Program-made: the position numbers and the translations under genes
DNA from: PALSA-600 sp963842335
GTDB lineage: Bacteria; Actinomycetota; Thermoleophilia; Gaiellales; Gaiellaceae
Assembly: GCA_963842335.1 (NCBI GenBank)
Contig: CAWJGF010000010.1
Location: 533,962 to 597,961, forward strand
Reading direction: 5' to 3'
DNA length: 64,000 nt
Notes under the pieces: generated by a model
What the model was told of the DNA's origin: nothing
Databases searched by the model: none
The model's input: the letters and a program-made list of their open reading frames with translations, nothing else
Part shown: positions 25,267 to 32,833 of the stretch, in pieces
Numbering within the stretch: position 1 is the stretch's first letter
Layout of the letters: every line of letters begins with the position of its first letter

Positions 25267-27936
25267 AAGCCGCGAGCTCGGCGCGTAGCCCTCGGCCCGC
25301 GCCGTGACAGCCTCGCCGACGAGCAGCTCGGTGATGTCGGCAGAGGCCTGCGGGTACCCGAGGAAGAAGCCCTGTGCCAGGTCGCACTCGAGCGCGTTCA
25401 GCGCCTCGAGCTGGCCGGCGGTCTCGACTCCCTCCGCGACGGTCGTGAGACCGAGCGCTTCGGCGAGGGAGAGAATGCTGCGCACGAGCCCCGAATCACC
25501 GCGTGCGGCGAGCTCCGCGACGAAGGTCCGATCCACCTTGACGCTCGTGACCGGGAACTTCTGGAGGTACGACAGCGATGAGTAGCCCGTGCCGAAGTCG
25601 TCGATCGCGATGCTGACGCCGACCGCGCGGATCTCCTCGAGGATCTGCGCGACGCGACTGTGCTCGACGAGGATCGATTCGGTGAGCTCGATCGTCAGAA
25701 GTGAAGGCGCCAGGCCCGAGTCATCGAGTGCGTTGCGCAGGACGTCGATAAAACCGGGATTGTGCAGCTGCGTGGCTGAGACGTTCACGCTCATCGTGAG
25801 GGGCCGCCCGCTGGCGTCGTTCCACAGGACGGCCTGATGACACGCCCGGTCGAGCACCCAACGCCCGATGTCGACGATGATCCCCGACGCTTCCGCCGCG
25901 GCGATGAACTGCCCGGGAGCCACCACACCGCGTTCCGGGTGGTGCCAGCGAATCAATGCCTCGAAGCCACGGATCGTCTCGCTGCGGACGTCGACGATCG
26001 GCTGGTAGTCGAGCCGGAACTGACCCGAGCGCAGAGCCTCTGGCAACTCGATCTTGAGCGCCAGGTGCTGGGTGGCGATGTCGCGGAGCGATTCGTCGAA
26101 CAGTGCAACCTGACCCTTGCCTTTCGACTTGGCGTTGTACATGGCGATGTCCGCGTCGCGGAGGAGTGACTCGACGCTGCAGCCGGGTGCGGCCAGGGTG
26201 ACGCCTACGCTCGCCGGCACGGCCAGGCTGACCCCTGCCATCTCGATCGGCAGCAGCAGCAGCTCGATCACCCGCGCGGCGACGTCGCTCGCGTAGTCGA
26301 GTGATGGCACGTCTTCGAGCAGGACCGCGAACTCGTCGCCGCCAAGGCGGGCGACGGTGTCCCCGGGCCGAAGACTTGAGCGGATGCGGTCTGCGACACC
26401 GCGCAGCAGCTCATCGCCCGCGCCGTGGCCTAAGCCGTCGTTCACAGCCTTGAAGTCGTCGAGATCGATGAACAACACGGCGACTTCGACGTTGCGCTGA
26501 CGCACCGAGCGGTCGAGTGCATGCGCAACGCGGTCGGCGAAGAGGGCACGGTTTGCGAGGCCGGTGAGGTCGTCGTGAAACGCGCGCCGCTCGAGCTGTT
26601 CCTCGAGCGTGCGCCGCGCTGTGACATCGCGAAGTGTGACAACGAGAGCACTGACGCTTGCATCCGCGAGCAGGTTGCACGCCGTGCCCTCCACTGCCAC
26701 AACCGCCTCACCGTCGACGCAAACGCCGCCATCGAGCGGCACGATCGCGCCCTCCGGCATCGCGGCCAGGTTCGCGAGCTGCTTGGAGATCGCCGGCTGG
26801 CTGTCGGCGACGAACGAGTCGAGCATCGAGGTCCCGAGGCAAGGCTCGCCGCTTCGGCCACAGAGCGACTCCGCTGCCGGGCTGGCGAAGCTGATCCGGA
26901 AATCCGTGCCGACCAGCAGGATGGCGTCGGCCGAATGATGGACGAGCGCGGAGAGCCGCTCCTCGCCACGCCGCTCCTCCGTTCTGCGAGCGCTGCCGAC
27001 GAGGCCCCAGAGGCGGGCGACGACCAGCACCATCACGGTCATCGAGGCGCAGGCCGCGACCGAGACCGTGTCGAAATGCATCAGCCCGAGTCCCGCGAGC
27101 GCGCTGATCAGCACCGCCTGGGGAACAACGACGGCAGCGAGCACGACCACGAGCCGCCCTCGGTTGGCGCTCTCGCGGCTGCGTGCGAAGGTCGCCTGCG
27201 CGGCTGCCGGGTGCAACGGTGCGAAGGCAATGAAGAGATAGCCGAGGAGCCACACGGCATCGACCCACGAGCCGGTGACAAAATTGCCCGAGAGGTTCTG
27301 CCAGGCGAAGCTGAGATCGGCCGAGAGGATCAACAGCACGCCGACCGTGAACATCGTCGTGGCACGGTTGCGTGCGATCGGTGAGAAGAGCAGGCGGATC
27401 ACGAGACCGAGCACGAGCAGGTCGGCAAGCGGATACGCGAGGGTGACCGCAAGGCTCAAGGCCCCAACATTCGGGTCGCCGACGTATGGCTCCATCACAT
27501 AGCTCCAGATGAGGAGCCCCGCGACGGCCATCAGGATCCCGGCATCGAGCCACGCCGTCCGGTCGTGCTCCGGTTCCCGCTTCGAGACGAGCAGCGCTGC
27601 CGCAATCCCGAGCGGCACGTAGCCGGCCAGCGAGAAGACGTCGGCGACCGACGGGAAGGGGCTCTGCCCGGCAAGGCCGTAGCCCCACCAGAGAAGATCG
27701 CCGACGAGGAATCCGGCGAGGCCGATGCTCGAACAGAGCCAGGCGCGACGATGGCCCGGCTCGGCCCGGCGCCAGCCGATGAACGAGACAACGACCGCGA
27801 GTGCGACGACACCGTCGTAAAGGAGAAGCTCCGTCGTCAGAGACGTCGGGATGACGACGAAGGCGACTGCCCCGATCGTCCCGAGTGCGAAGAGGGAGCT
27901 CCAACCCGCACCAAGCCCGGGCTTACGTGGCCGCAT
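25264..27936 (-). CDS. Membrane GGDEF-EAL cyclic-di-GMP protein with PAS domain
   Basis: The protein has 890 residues. The N-terminal 290 or so residues hold about eight to nine membrane helices (a MASE-like sensor), then a PAS domain (LSALVHHSADAILLVGTDF), a GGDEF domain with the intact RLGGDEFAVLLE site, and an EAL domain with FEALIRWHHPERG and DDFGTGYSSLSYL intact. Both synthesis and breakdown of c-di-GMP are possible on sequence grounds. ATG 27936 (MRPRKPGLGAG) is chosen; the longer frame overlaps the peroxiredoxin promoter. It converges on the ribosomal protection gene, and its stop codon lies inside the structured repeat. Confidence 0.9.
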   Translation of the reverse strand: MRPRKPGLGAGWSSLFALGTIGAVAFVVIPTSLTTELLLYDGVVALAVVVSFIGWRRAEPGHRRAWLCSSIGLAGFLVGDLLWWGYGLAGQSPFPSVADVFSLAGYVPLGIAAALLVSKREPEHDRTAWLDAGILMAVAGLLIWSYVMEPYVGDPNVGALSLAVTLAYPLADLLVLGLVIRLLFSPIARNRATTMFTVGVLLILSADLSFAWQNLSGNFVTGSWVDAVWLLGYLFIAFAPLHPAAAQATFARSRESANRGRLVVVLAAVVVPQAVLISALAGLGLMHFDTVSVAACASMTVMVLVVARLWGLVGSARRTEERRGEERLSALVHHSADAILLVGTDFRISFASPAAESLCGRSGEPCLGTSMLDSFVADSQPAISKQLANLAAMPEGAIVPLDGGVCVDGEAVVAVEGTACNLLADASVSALVVTLRDVTARRTLEEQLERRAFHDDLTGLANRALFADRVAHALDRSVRQRNVEVAVLFIDLDDFKAVNDGLGHGAGDELLRGVADRIRSSLRPGDTVARLGGDEFAVLLEDVPSLDYASDVAARVIELLLLPIEMAGVSLAVPASVGVTLAAPGCSVESLLRDADIAMYNAKSKGKGQVALFDESLRDIATQHLALKIELPEALRSGQFRLDYQPIVDVRSETIRGFEALIRWHHPERGVVAPGQFIAAAEASGIIVDIGRWVLDRACHQAVLWNDASGRPLTMSVNVSATQLHNPGFIDVLRNALDDSGLAPSLLTIELTESILVEHSRVAQILEEIRAVGVSIAIDDFGTGYSSLSYLQKFPVTSVKVDRTFVAELAARGDSGLVRSILSLAEALGLTTVAEGVETAGQLEALNALECDLAQGFFLGYPQASADITELLVGEAVTARAEGYAPSSRL

Positions 27937-28078
27937 GCCGTCGGCTATCGGCCAGACTGCCCTCGGGCTTGAGCGTTTTGCCTCAGCTCCGTTCACGGGA
28001 ATCGAAGGCCGGGCTCCTCCGTTCGTGTCTGGTAGAACGAGATCCCCCCAAGCATCTGGTCGGAAGAGGAGACAATCA

Positions 28079-28738
28079 ATGGCGTTGCAACTGGGCGACA
28101 CGGCACCCGACTTCGAAGCGGAGACGACCGAAGGGACGATCCGCTTCTACGACTGGCTCGGCGATTCCTGGGCCGTGCTCTTCTCGCACCCGCGCGACTT
28201 CACGCCGGTGTGCACGACCGAGCTCGGCTACATGGCCAAGATCAAGCCCGAGTTCGACAAGCGCGGCGTGAAGATCATCGGGCTGTCGGTCGACCCTGTC
28301 GACAATCACGCGAAGTGGGCCGCCGATATCGAGGAGACGCAGGGGACCGCGCCCAACTATCCGCTGATCGGCGACGTGGATTTCAACGTGTCGAAGCTCT
28401 ACGGCATGCTGCCGGCCGACACGACGGGCGACCCGACGCAGCGCACTCCGGCCGACAACCAGACGGTGCGCAACGTCTTCGTCGTCGGGCCGGACAAGAA
28501 GATCAAGCTCATCCTGATCTATCCGATGACCACCGGTCGCAACTTCGACGAGGTCTTGCGCGTCATCGACTCGCTCCAGCTGACCGCGAACCACAAGGTC
28601 GCGACGCCCGCGAACTGGCAGGACGGCGACAACGTGATCATCGCCGGCTCGGTCTCCGACGAGGCCGCGAAGGAGGCGTATCCGGACGGCTGGGAATCGC
28701 CGCGGCCCTACATCCGGATCGTGCCGCAGCCTGACTGA
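28079..28738 (+). CDS. Peroxiredoxin (1-Cys, Prx6-like)
   Basis: This enzyme reduces peroxides. The protein has 219 residues; the active site is HPRDFTPVCTTELG with the peroxidatic Cys. The long C-terminal domain (QLTANHKVATPANWQDGDNV) is typical of the Prx6 group, and no resolving Cys is evident. AGAGGAGA upstream is the ribosome site for ATG 28079. It is divergent from the GGDEF-EAL gene, with 142 bases between the starts. A strong terminator follows. Confidence 0.93.
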   Translation: MALQLGDTAPDFEAETTEGTIRFYDWLGDSWAVLFSHPRDFTPVCTTELGYMAKIKPEFDKRGVKIIGLSVDPVDNHAKWAADIEETQGTAPNYPLIGDVDFNVSKLYGMLPADTTGDPTQRTPADNQTVRNVFVVGPDKKIKLILIYPMTTGRNFDEVLRVIDSLQLTANHKVATPANWQDGDNVIIAGSVSDEAAKEAYPDGWESPRPYIRIVPQPD

Positions 28739-28773
28739 GCCGGCCGCACTGCGGCTGGCTGTACCCCGGACAC

Positions 28774-28804
28774 ACGAAGGGCCCTCGGCGCGAGGGCCCT
28801 TCGT
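28774..28804. terminator. Bidirectional terminator hairpin
   Basis: A perfect 13-bp stem ACGAAGGGCCCTC / GAGGGCCCTTCGT with loop GGCGC lies between convergent genes (peroxiredoxin and the 87-aa ORF). It is A/T-flanked on both sides only weakly, but is the best hairpin in the window. Confidence 0.8.
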
Positions 28805-28814
28805 CGTTCCGCCG

Positions 28815-29078
28815 TCAGTCGGCGAGCGGTCGCACGATGCAGCCGCCGTTCCCGCGTACCACGACGAGCGGGAGCATCCGCTCGGCGAGGTACGTCTCGA
28901 TCGCGTGGGTCGACTCGACGATCAGCCGTTCGCGCTCGTCGTCGACGAACCTGACGCGGAGCGAGCACGTCTCGTTGGTCTCGACGATCTCGGCGGTCAG
29001 CCCGTGCGCGCCGAGTGCCTCCGTGAGGTCGCTGCCGATGCCGCGTCGGGGCACTTCGATCTCGATTGTCTCGGTCAT
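28815..29078 (-). CDS. Hypothetical alpha/beta protein (87 aa)
   Basis: The 87-residue protein begins MTETIEIEVPRRGIGSDLTE and alternates beta strands and helices (LTAEIVETNETCSLRVRFVDD, then RLIVESTHAIETYLAERMLPLVVVRG). It is acidic with two cysteines far apart. AGGGAAG sits before ATG 29078. It is divergent from the LysR gene with only 32 bases to the LysR leader ORF, so LysR may control it. No family is recognised. Confidence 0.6.
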   Translation of the reverse strand: MTETIEIEVPRRGIGSDLTEALGAHGLTAEIVETNETCSLRVRFVDDERERLIVESTHAIETYLAERMLPLVVVRGNGGCIVRPLAD

Positions 29079-29110
29079 TTCGTCTTCCCTACCCGTGTTA
29101 AGGAGGTGTT

Positions 29111-29173
29111 ATGCCTCTCGATCTGCACAACCGCGAACGCCGCATCTGCGTCCCACACAACAATGGCGGCTGA
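29111..29173 (+). CDS. Short upstream ORF (20 aa) overlapping the LysR start
   Basis: ATG 29111 follows AAGGAGG (29100-29106), the strongest ribosome site in this region. It encodes MPLDLHNRERRICVPHNNGG and stops at 29173, 11 bases beyond the first base of the LysR ATG. This looks like a leader peptide that couples or attenuates LysR translation. The single Cys codon is near its end, as in some actinobacterial cysteine leader peptides. Expression is inferred only. Confidence 0.4.
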   Translation: MPLDLHNRERRICVPHNNGG

Positions 29174-30095
29174 ATGGTGGTCCGGGATCGAGTTGCGACA
29201 CCTAGCCGCACTCGACGCGGTCGCGCGTGAGGGCTCGTTCCGCCGCGCCGCAACCCGGCTCGGCTATGTCCAGTCTGCGATCAGCCACCAGATAGCAGCG
29301 CTCGAGAATCTGACCGGCAAGCGCCTCATCGAGCGCTCGCGCGGGACCCGGCCACTCGCGCTGACGGAAGCCGGCGAGATCCTGCTCGCGCACGCCGACG
29401 CGGTGATCGCGCGGGTTCGTGCGGCGCAGGCCGACCTGGCTGCGCTCGACGGCGACGGCTCGACCGCGCTGCGTGTCGGCGCCACGCCCGATTTGCTCGC
29501 GCGGCTCGTTCCGGCGCTGCTACGCGTGTACGGCGAGCCCGTGACGTTGCACGAGACGCCGACGTCGCGCGCGCTGCTCGCTGCGCTCGTGCGTGGAGAG
29601 CTCGACCTCGTTCTGGCCGAGACGCCTCTGCCAAAAGGCCCACTCGATGCGGTTCCTCTCTGCGTCGACGCGTTCGTCGTGGTGCTCCAGGCAGGCGCGC
29701 CGCTCGGTCGCCGCCGCCGGGCGGTCACGCTCGAGGAGCTCGGCCGTCTGCCGCTGATCGCCCACGCACCCTCGCGAGCCCATGTCGAGGAGCACCTCCG
29801 GCTGCAGGGAATCGATGTCCGGTTCGTGCTCGAAGCGGAGACGGGCACCGCGGTGCAAGGGCTTGTCGCGGCCGGCCTCGGCGCAGCGATTGTCCCGCGC
29901 ATCGCCGCCGATGAGCGCCGCGCGGAGACCCAGGTCGTCGAGCTCGAGCATGGCCTCGTCGCTCCGCGGAGCATCGCGGCCGTCTGGAGCCGCCTTCAGC
30001 CGCCACGTGCGGATGCCGCAGCCTTTGTCGAAGCAGCCCGTTCGGCGTGCGCAGGCACTGGCTTGCGCGAGCCGGCGCTCGCCGCGACGCTCTAA
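29163..30095 (+). CDS. LysR family transcriptional regulator
   Basis: The protein has 310 residues. The N-terminal winged helix is IELRHLAALDAVAREGSFRRAA with the recognition helix VQSAISHQIAALENLTGKRL. The C-terminal periplasmic-binding-type effector domain runs from about residue 95 (LRVGATPDLLARLVPALL) and includes GLVAAGLGAAIVPRIAA. ATG 29163 gives the standard spacing before the helix-turn-helix. Likely targets are the divergent 87-aa gene or the next gene; the effector is unknown. Confidence 0.92.
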   Translation: MAAEWWSGIELRHLAALDAVAREGSFRRAATRLGYVQSAISHQIAALENLTGKRLIERSRGTRPLALTEAGEILLAHADAVIARVRAAQADLAALDGDGSTALRVGATPDLLARLVPALLRVYGEPVTLHETPTSRALLAALVRGELDLVLAETPLPKGPLDAVPLCVDAFVVVLQAGAPLGRRRRAVTLEELGRLPLIAHAPSRAHVEEHLRLQGIDVRFVLEAETGTAVQGLVAAGLGAAIVPRIAADERRAETQVVELEHGLVAPRSIAAVWSRLQPPRADAAAFVEAARSACAGTGLREPALAATL

Positions 30096-30143
30096 ACTCC
30101 GCGCACCCGGGAGCACCGCCATCCGGGAGAAGCAGCCATCTCA

Positions 30144-31046
30144 CTGAACCGGAGCCTCACGAAGAGCACCTTCTCGATCGTCGCGGCCGACCTCCAGGCC
30201 GGTGAGGTCGGTTGTGCCGTCCAGTCGAGGTACTTCTCGGTCGGCTCGGTCGTCCCGTGGGTGCGCGCCGGGGTCGGCGCCGCTGCGACGCAAGCAGCCG
30301 GCGTTGCGATCTACGGCGAGCGGGCACTTGCGGAGCTCCAAGGCGGTGCTGAGCCGGCTGACGCACTGCGGCGTGTGCTCGAGGCCGACCCGGGCCGTGA
30401 GACGCGCCAGCTCGGGCTCGTCGCCGCCGACGGGCGCGCCGCGGCATTCACCGGCGCCGATTGTCTCGACTGGGCGGGTCACCGGATCGGGCCCGGCTTC
30501 GCGATACAGGGGAACATCCTTGCCGGCGAGGCCGTCATCGACGAGATGGCGCGCGCTTACGAGGAGACGGTCGGCCCGCTCGTCGAGCGCCTCGTCGCCG
30601 CGCTCGAGGCCGGGCAGGCGGCCGGTGGCGACAGGCGCGGACAACAGTCGGCCGCGATCGTCGTCGAGCGGACAGGCGCGCGCTCTGACTCCCGCGAGGG
30701 AATCGATCGTGTCTGTGACCTGCGGGTCGAGGATCATCCGCGACCGATCGCCGAGCTGCGGCGGCTCGTCGGCATCTGGACGACCTGGGAAGCTCAACGG
30801 CAGGCAAATGCGTTCGCGGAACGGGGCGACCACGCGGCGGCTGCGCTTGCCCTCCGCGTCGAGCTCGCACGGTCGGAAGACGCGTTGCTCCTCTACAACC
30901 TCGCCTGCTACGAGTCGCTCGCGGGCGAGGCCGACAGCGCGCTCGAGCATCTGCGGCGCTCGGTCGCGCTCGATCCAGCGCACCGGGCGCTTGCTGCGGA
31001 CGACCCGGACTTCGACTCGATCCGCTCGGCCGTCGCGTCGATCTAA
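30144..31046 (+). CDS. DUF1028 Ntn-hydrolase-like protein with a non-AUG start
   Basis: DUF1028 proteins have an Ntn-hydrolase-like N-terminal domain. The expected start TFSIVAADLQAGEVGCAVQSRYFSVGSVVPW is present in frame from 30159. Between the in-frame stop at 30093 and this point there is no ATG, GTG or TTG. CTG 30144 is the best candidate (ATC 30138 is nearer to GGGAGAAG at 30125-30132). The first conventional start, GTG 30261, would delete the conserved N-terminus. The C-terminal quarter is TPR-like (LLYNLACYESLAGEADSALEHL). The length from CTG is 300 residues. The substrate is unknown. Confidence 0.75.
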   Translation: MNRSLTKSTFSIVAADLQAGEVGCAVQSRYFSVGSVVPWVRAGVGAAATQAAGVAIYGERALAELQGGAEPADALRRVLEADPGRETRQLGLVAADGRAAAFTGADCLDWAGHRIGPGFAIQGNILAGEAVIDEMARAYEETVGPLVERLVAALEAGQAAGGDRRGQQSAAIVVERTGARSDSREGIDRVCDLRVEDHPRPIAELRRLVGIWTTWEAQRQANAFAERGDHAAAALALRVELARSEDALLLYNLACYESLAGEADSALEHLRRSVALDPAHRALAADDPDFDSIRSAVASI

Positions 31047-31555
31047 CTCGAGCCCAGATCCAGCTCGAGAAACCGCGTGCCCGCAACGGGGTTCGTCGTG
31101 TACGCGGCGATGTCGCGGAAGCCCAGCTGCACGTAGAGCGCCTGGGCGTTCTCCATGCCGGGTGTCGTGTCGAGGCGGATCCGGCGATAGCCCCGGCGCC
31201 GCGCCTCCTCGAGCATCGACGTCGCAAGCAGCCGGCCGAGCCCGAGTCCGCGATGCTTCGGTCGGACGAAGAGACGCTTCAGCTCGCAGATCCCCGGCTC
31301 CAGTGGGCGGAGCTGTTCCAGGGGGCGCAGGGCGACGCAGCCCGCGGCGTCGCCGTCGACCCGCGCGAGCAGCAGCGCGCCGTCCGGCGGCGCGTACGCC
31401 CCGGGCAGGTCGGCCAGTTCGCGGTCGAAATCCTGGAAATCAAGCGAGAAGCCGAGCGAGCCGGCGTACTCGCGGAGGAGCTCCCGGATCGCCGGCAGGT
31501 CGGCCTTCTCCGCAGCGGACATGTCGAGGTTTGGGACTGGCGCCGCTCTACCCAT
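31043..31555 (-). CDS. GNAT family N-acetyltransferase
   Basis: The protein has 170 residues from ATG 31555 (MGRAAPVPNL). The acetyl-CoA loop is LFVRPKHRGLGLGRLLATSML, followed by RLDTTPGMENAQALYVQLGFRDI, typical of the metabolite/antibiotic GNAT group. A -10-like TAGCGT lies 7 bases before the ATG on the reverse strand. It converges on the DUF1028 gene with a 4-base overlap of 3' ends. The substrate is unknown. Confidence 0.85.
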   Translation of the reverse strand: MGRAAPVPNLDMSAAEKADLPAIRELLREYAGSLGFSLDFQDFDRELADLPGAYAPPDGALLLARVDGDAAGCVALRPLEQLRPLEPGICELKRLFVRPKHRGLGLGRLLATSMLEEARRRGYRRIRLDTTPGMENAQALYVQLGFRDIAAYTTNPVAGTRFLELDLGSS

Positions 31556-31644
31556 CCACGTCACGCTATCGGCACGAAGGTGGCACAGACACGTTCGGAG
31601 ATCGCCTCTACGGTTGTCGACAAAGACAACGAAGGAGGGCGCAG

Positions 31645-32067
31645 ATGCGCAAATGGCTTGTCATGCTCGGACTGCTCGCGGCACTCGCGGTACCTGCCGG
31701 CGCCTCGGCCAACGGCGTCCAGGGGGTGATCTGCGGCGGGTCGTGCGACGGAGGTGGCGGCGGCTGGTCCGGGTGTACCCAGATCCAGACCGACCACTCG
31801 GCGAGCGTCTGGCTGGTCGCCTCGATCCGTCACTTCCTGGTCGTGAGCTACTGCAAGAACCATGGCACGATCACGTCGGTCTCGATCGCGGCTCATGGTT
31901 GCGATGTCGGTGGCGTCGCGTCGTGCCATCTTGGGCCTGCCTGGCAGACGGGTGGAGGCGTCGGCTTCGGTTACGCGACGTTCGAGGCGCACGCGAACTG
32001 GTTCCTCTACACGTCGCCCTACTACAACAACACGGACGTGCTGACGCTCACGGTGCCACTCGGCTGA
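31645..32067 (+). CDS. Secreted six-cysteine protein of unknown function
   Basis: The protein has 140 residues. A clear signal peptide (MRKWLVMLGLLAALAVPAGASA, cut before NG) precedes a mature part of about 118 residues with six cysteines, enough for three disulfides. It has a Gly-rich start (GGSCDGGGGGWSGC) and an otherwise beta-type sequence. AAGGAGGG sits 6 bases before ATG 31645. It overlaps the next tiny gene by one base (TGATG). No family is recognised. Confidence 0.75.
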   Translation: MRKWLVMLGLLAALAVPAGASANGVQGVICGGSCDGGGGGWSGCTQIQTDHSASVWLVASIRHFLVVSYCKNHGTITSVSIAAHGCDVGGVASCHLGPAWQTGGGVGFGYATFEAHANWFLYTSPYYNNTDVLTLTVPLG

Positions 32068-32156
32068 TGCCTCCGAAGTGGGTCATCGCCTCGGTGGCGA
32101 CGTGGCTCGTCGTCGGCCTGACCCTGCTCATCCTCATCAGGGCGATTCTGTCCTGA
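32067..32156 (+). CDS. Tiny membrane peptide (29 aa) coupled to the secreted protein
   Basis: A 29-residue ORF, MPPKWVIASVATWLVVGLTL and nine more residues, is nearly all one membrane helix with Lys4 and Arg25 at its edges. Its ATG overlaps the upstream stop as TGATG, so it would be translated by re-initiation. It could be a small envelope protein, and a toxin-like peptide cannot be excluded. Function is unknown. Confidence 0.5.
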   Translation: MPPKWVIASVATWLVVGLTLLILIRAILS

Positions 32157-32284
32157 CGAGCCGGCTTCCGCGGCCGTGGCTCTTCGCCCCACGGCCGTCG
32201 GAACGGACGGTTCGCCGGAACCGACTGGCTCGGTCATCGGCCGACTGGAGCGGAGGGCTACATCCACAACGGCGTGCGGTTCCG

Positions 32285-32290
32285 TACAAT
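32285..32290 (+). promoter_or_regulatory. -10 hexamer TACAAT, leaderless-type
   Basis: TACAAT ends 8 bases before ATG 32299. There is no ribosome site, which agrees with a leaderless transcript. Confidence 0.5.
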
Positions 32291-32298
32291 CTTTCTCG

Positions 32299-32544
32299 AT
32301 GTCGAAAGCCGCCTGGGAGCTGATCTTCATGATGCTGATCCTGAAGATTCCGATCGTCTACCTGGGCTTCGTCGTCTGGTACGCGATTCGCGCCGAGCCC
32401 GAGCCTGGAGTCGACCCGAACGACTACTCGGTGTGGCGTCCGTGGCAGCGTCCGGACGGTCCACGGCCGCGTCGCGGCGGCCCGCACGGCACGCGCGAAG
32501 CCGTCGGCACTGCGCGGCGGCGCCGCGATAGAGTCGGCGCGTGA
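32299..32544 (+). CDS. Small membrane protein with basic tail (81 aa)
   Basis: The protein has 81 residues: one N-terminal membrane helix (about 6-30, LIFMMLILKIPIVYLGFVVWYAI), then an acidic linker (RAEPEPGVDPNDYSVWRPW) and a strongly basic Arg/Gly/Pro tail. The WRPWQRPDG segment is a useful search handle. The stop overlaps the next gene's GTG (GTGA). Function is unknown; the basic tail could contact nucleic acid or lipid. Confidence 0.65.
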   Translation: MSKAAWELIFMMLILKIPIVYLGFVVWYAIRAEPEPGVDPNDYSVWRPWQRPDGPRPRRGGPHGTREAVGTARRRRDRVGA

Positions 32545-32801
32545 TCGCCGATCGCCGAGACAGGATCCGCCCGGTCGAGGCCGTCGCAGGAATCATGGCC
32601 GCAGGCGCCCTCTTCCTCGGGTTTCTCGAGCTCGCCTACCGCCCGTTTCGCCTTGCGCCTGTCGCCCTCATCCTGGCGCTCGCCGCCACCGTGATGAGCC
32701 GCGACCAGCAGCGCCTGATCTCGGTGGCGGTCGCGGTGATCGGAATCTGCTTCGTCATCGGCGCGACGCTTCAGATCCTCACACACCATCCGCTGTTCTA
32801 A
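32541..32801 (+). CDS. Small integral membrane protein (86 aa)
   Basis: The protein has 86 residues with three hydrophobic stretches (about 16-32, 37-51 and 59-79) separated by short polar turns (RPFR, SRDQQR). It is coupled to the preceding gene by GTGA, so the two form a pair upstream of sucA. No family is recognised. Confidence 0.65.
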   Translation: MIADRRDRIRPVEAVAGIMAAGALFLGFLELAYRPFRLAPVALILALAATVMSRDQQRLISVAVAVIGICFVIGATLQILTHHPLF

Positions 32802-32821
32802 GTGACGGGCACCCACCCTGG

Positions 32822-32827
32822 TACAAC
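32822..32827 (+). promoter_or_regulatory. -10 hexamer TACAAC of sucA
   Basis: TACAAC ends 6 bases before ATG 32834. The two preceding genes end only 33 bases upstream, so this gives sucA its own start point. Confidence 0.4.
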
Positions 32828-32833
32828 ACAGGG

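Noticed and set aside
27937..28101. N-terminal 55-residue extension of the GGDEF-EAL protein
   Set aside because: It would overlap the promoter and first codons of the divergent peroxiredoxin gene and has no protein-like features.
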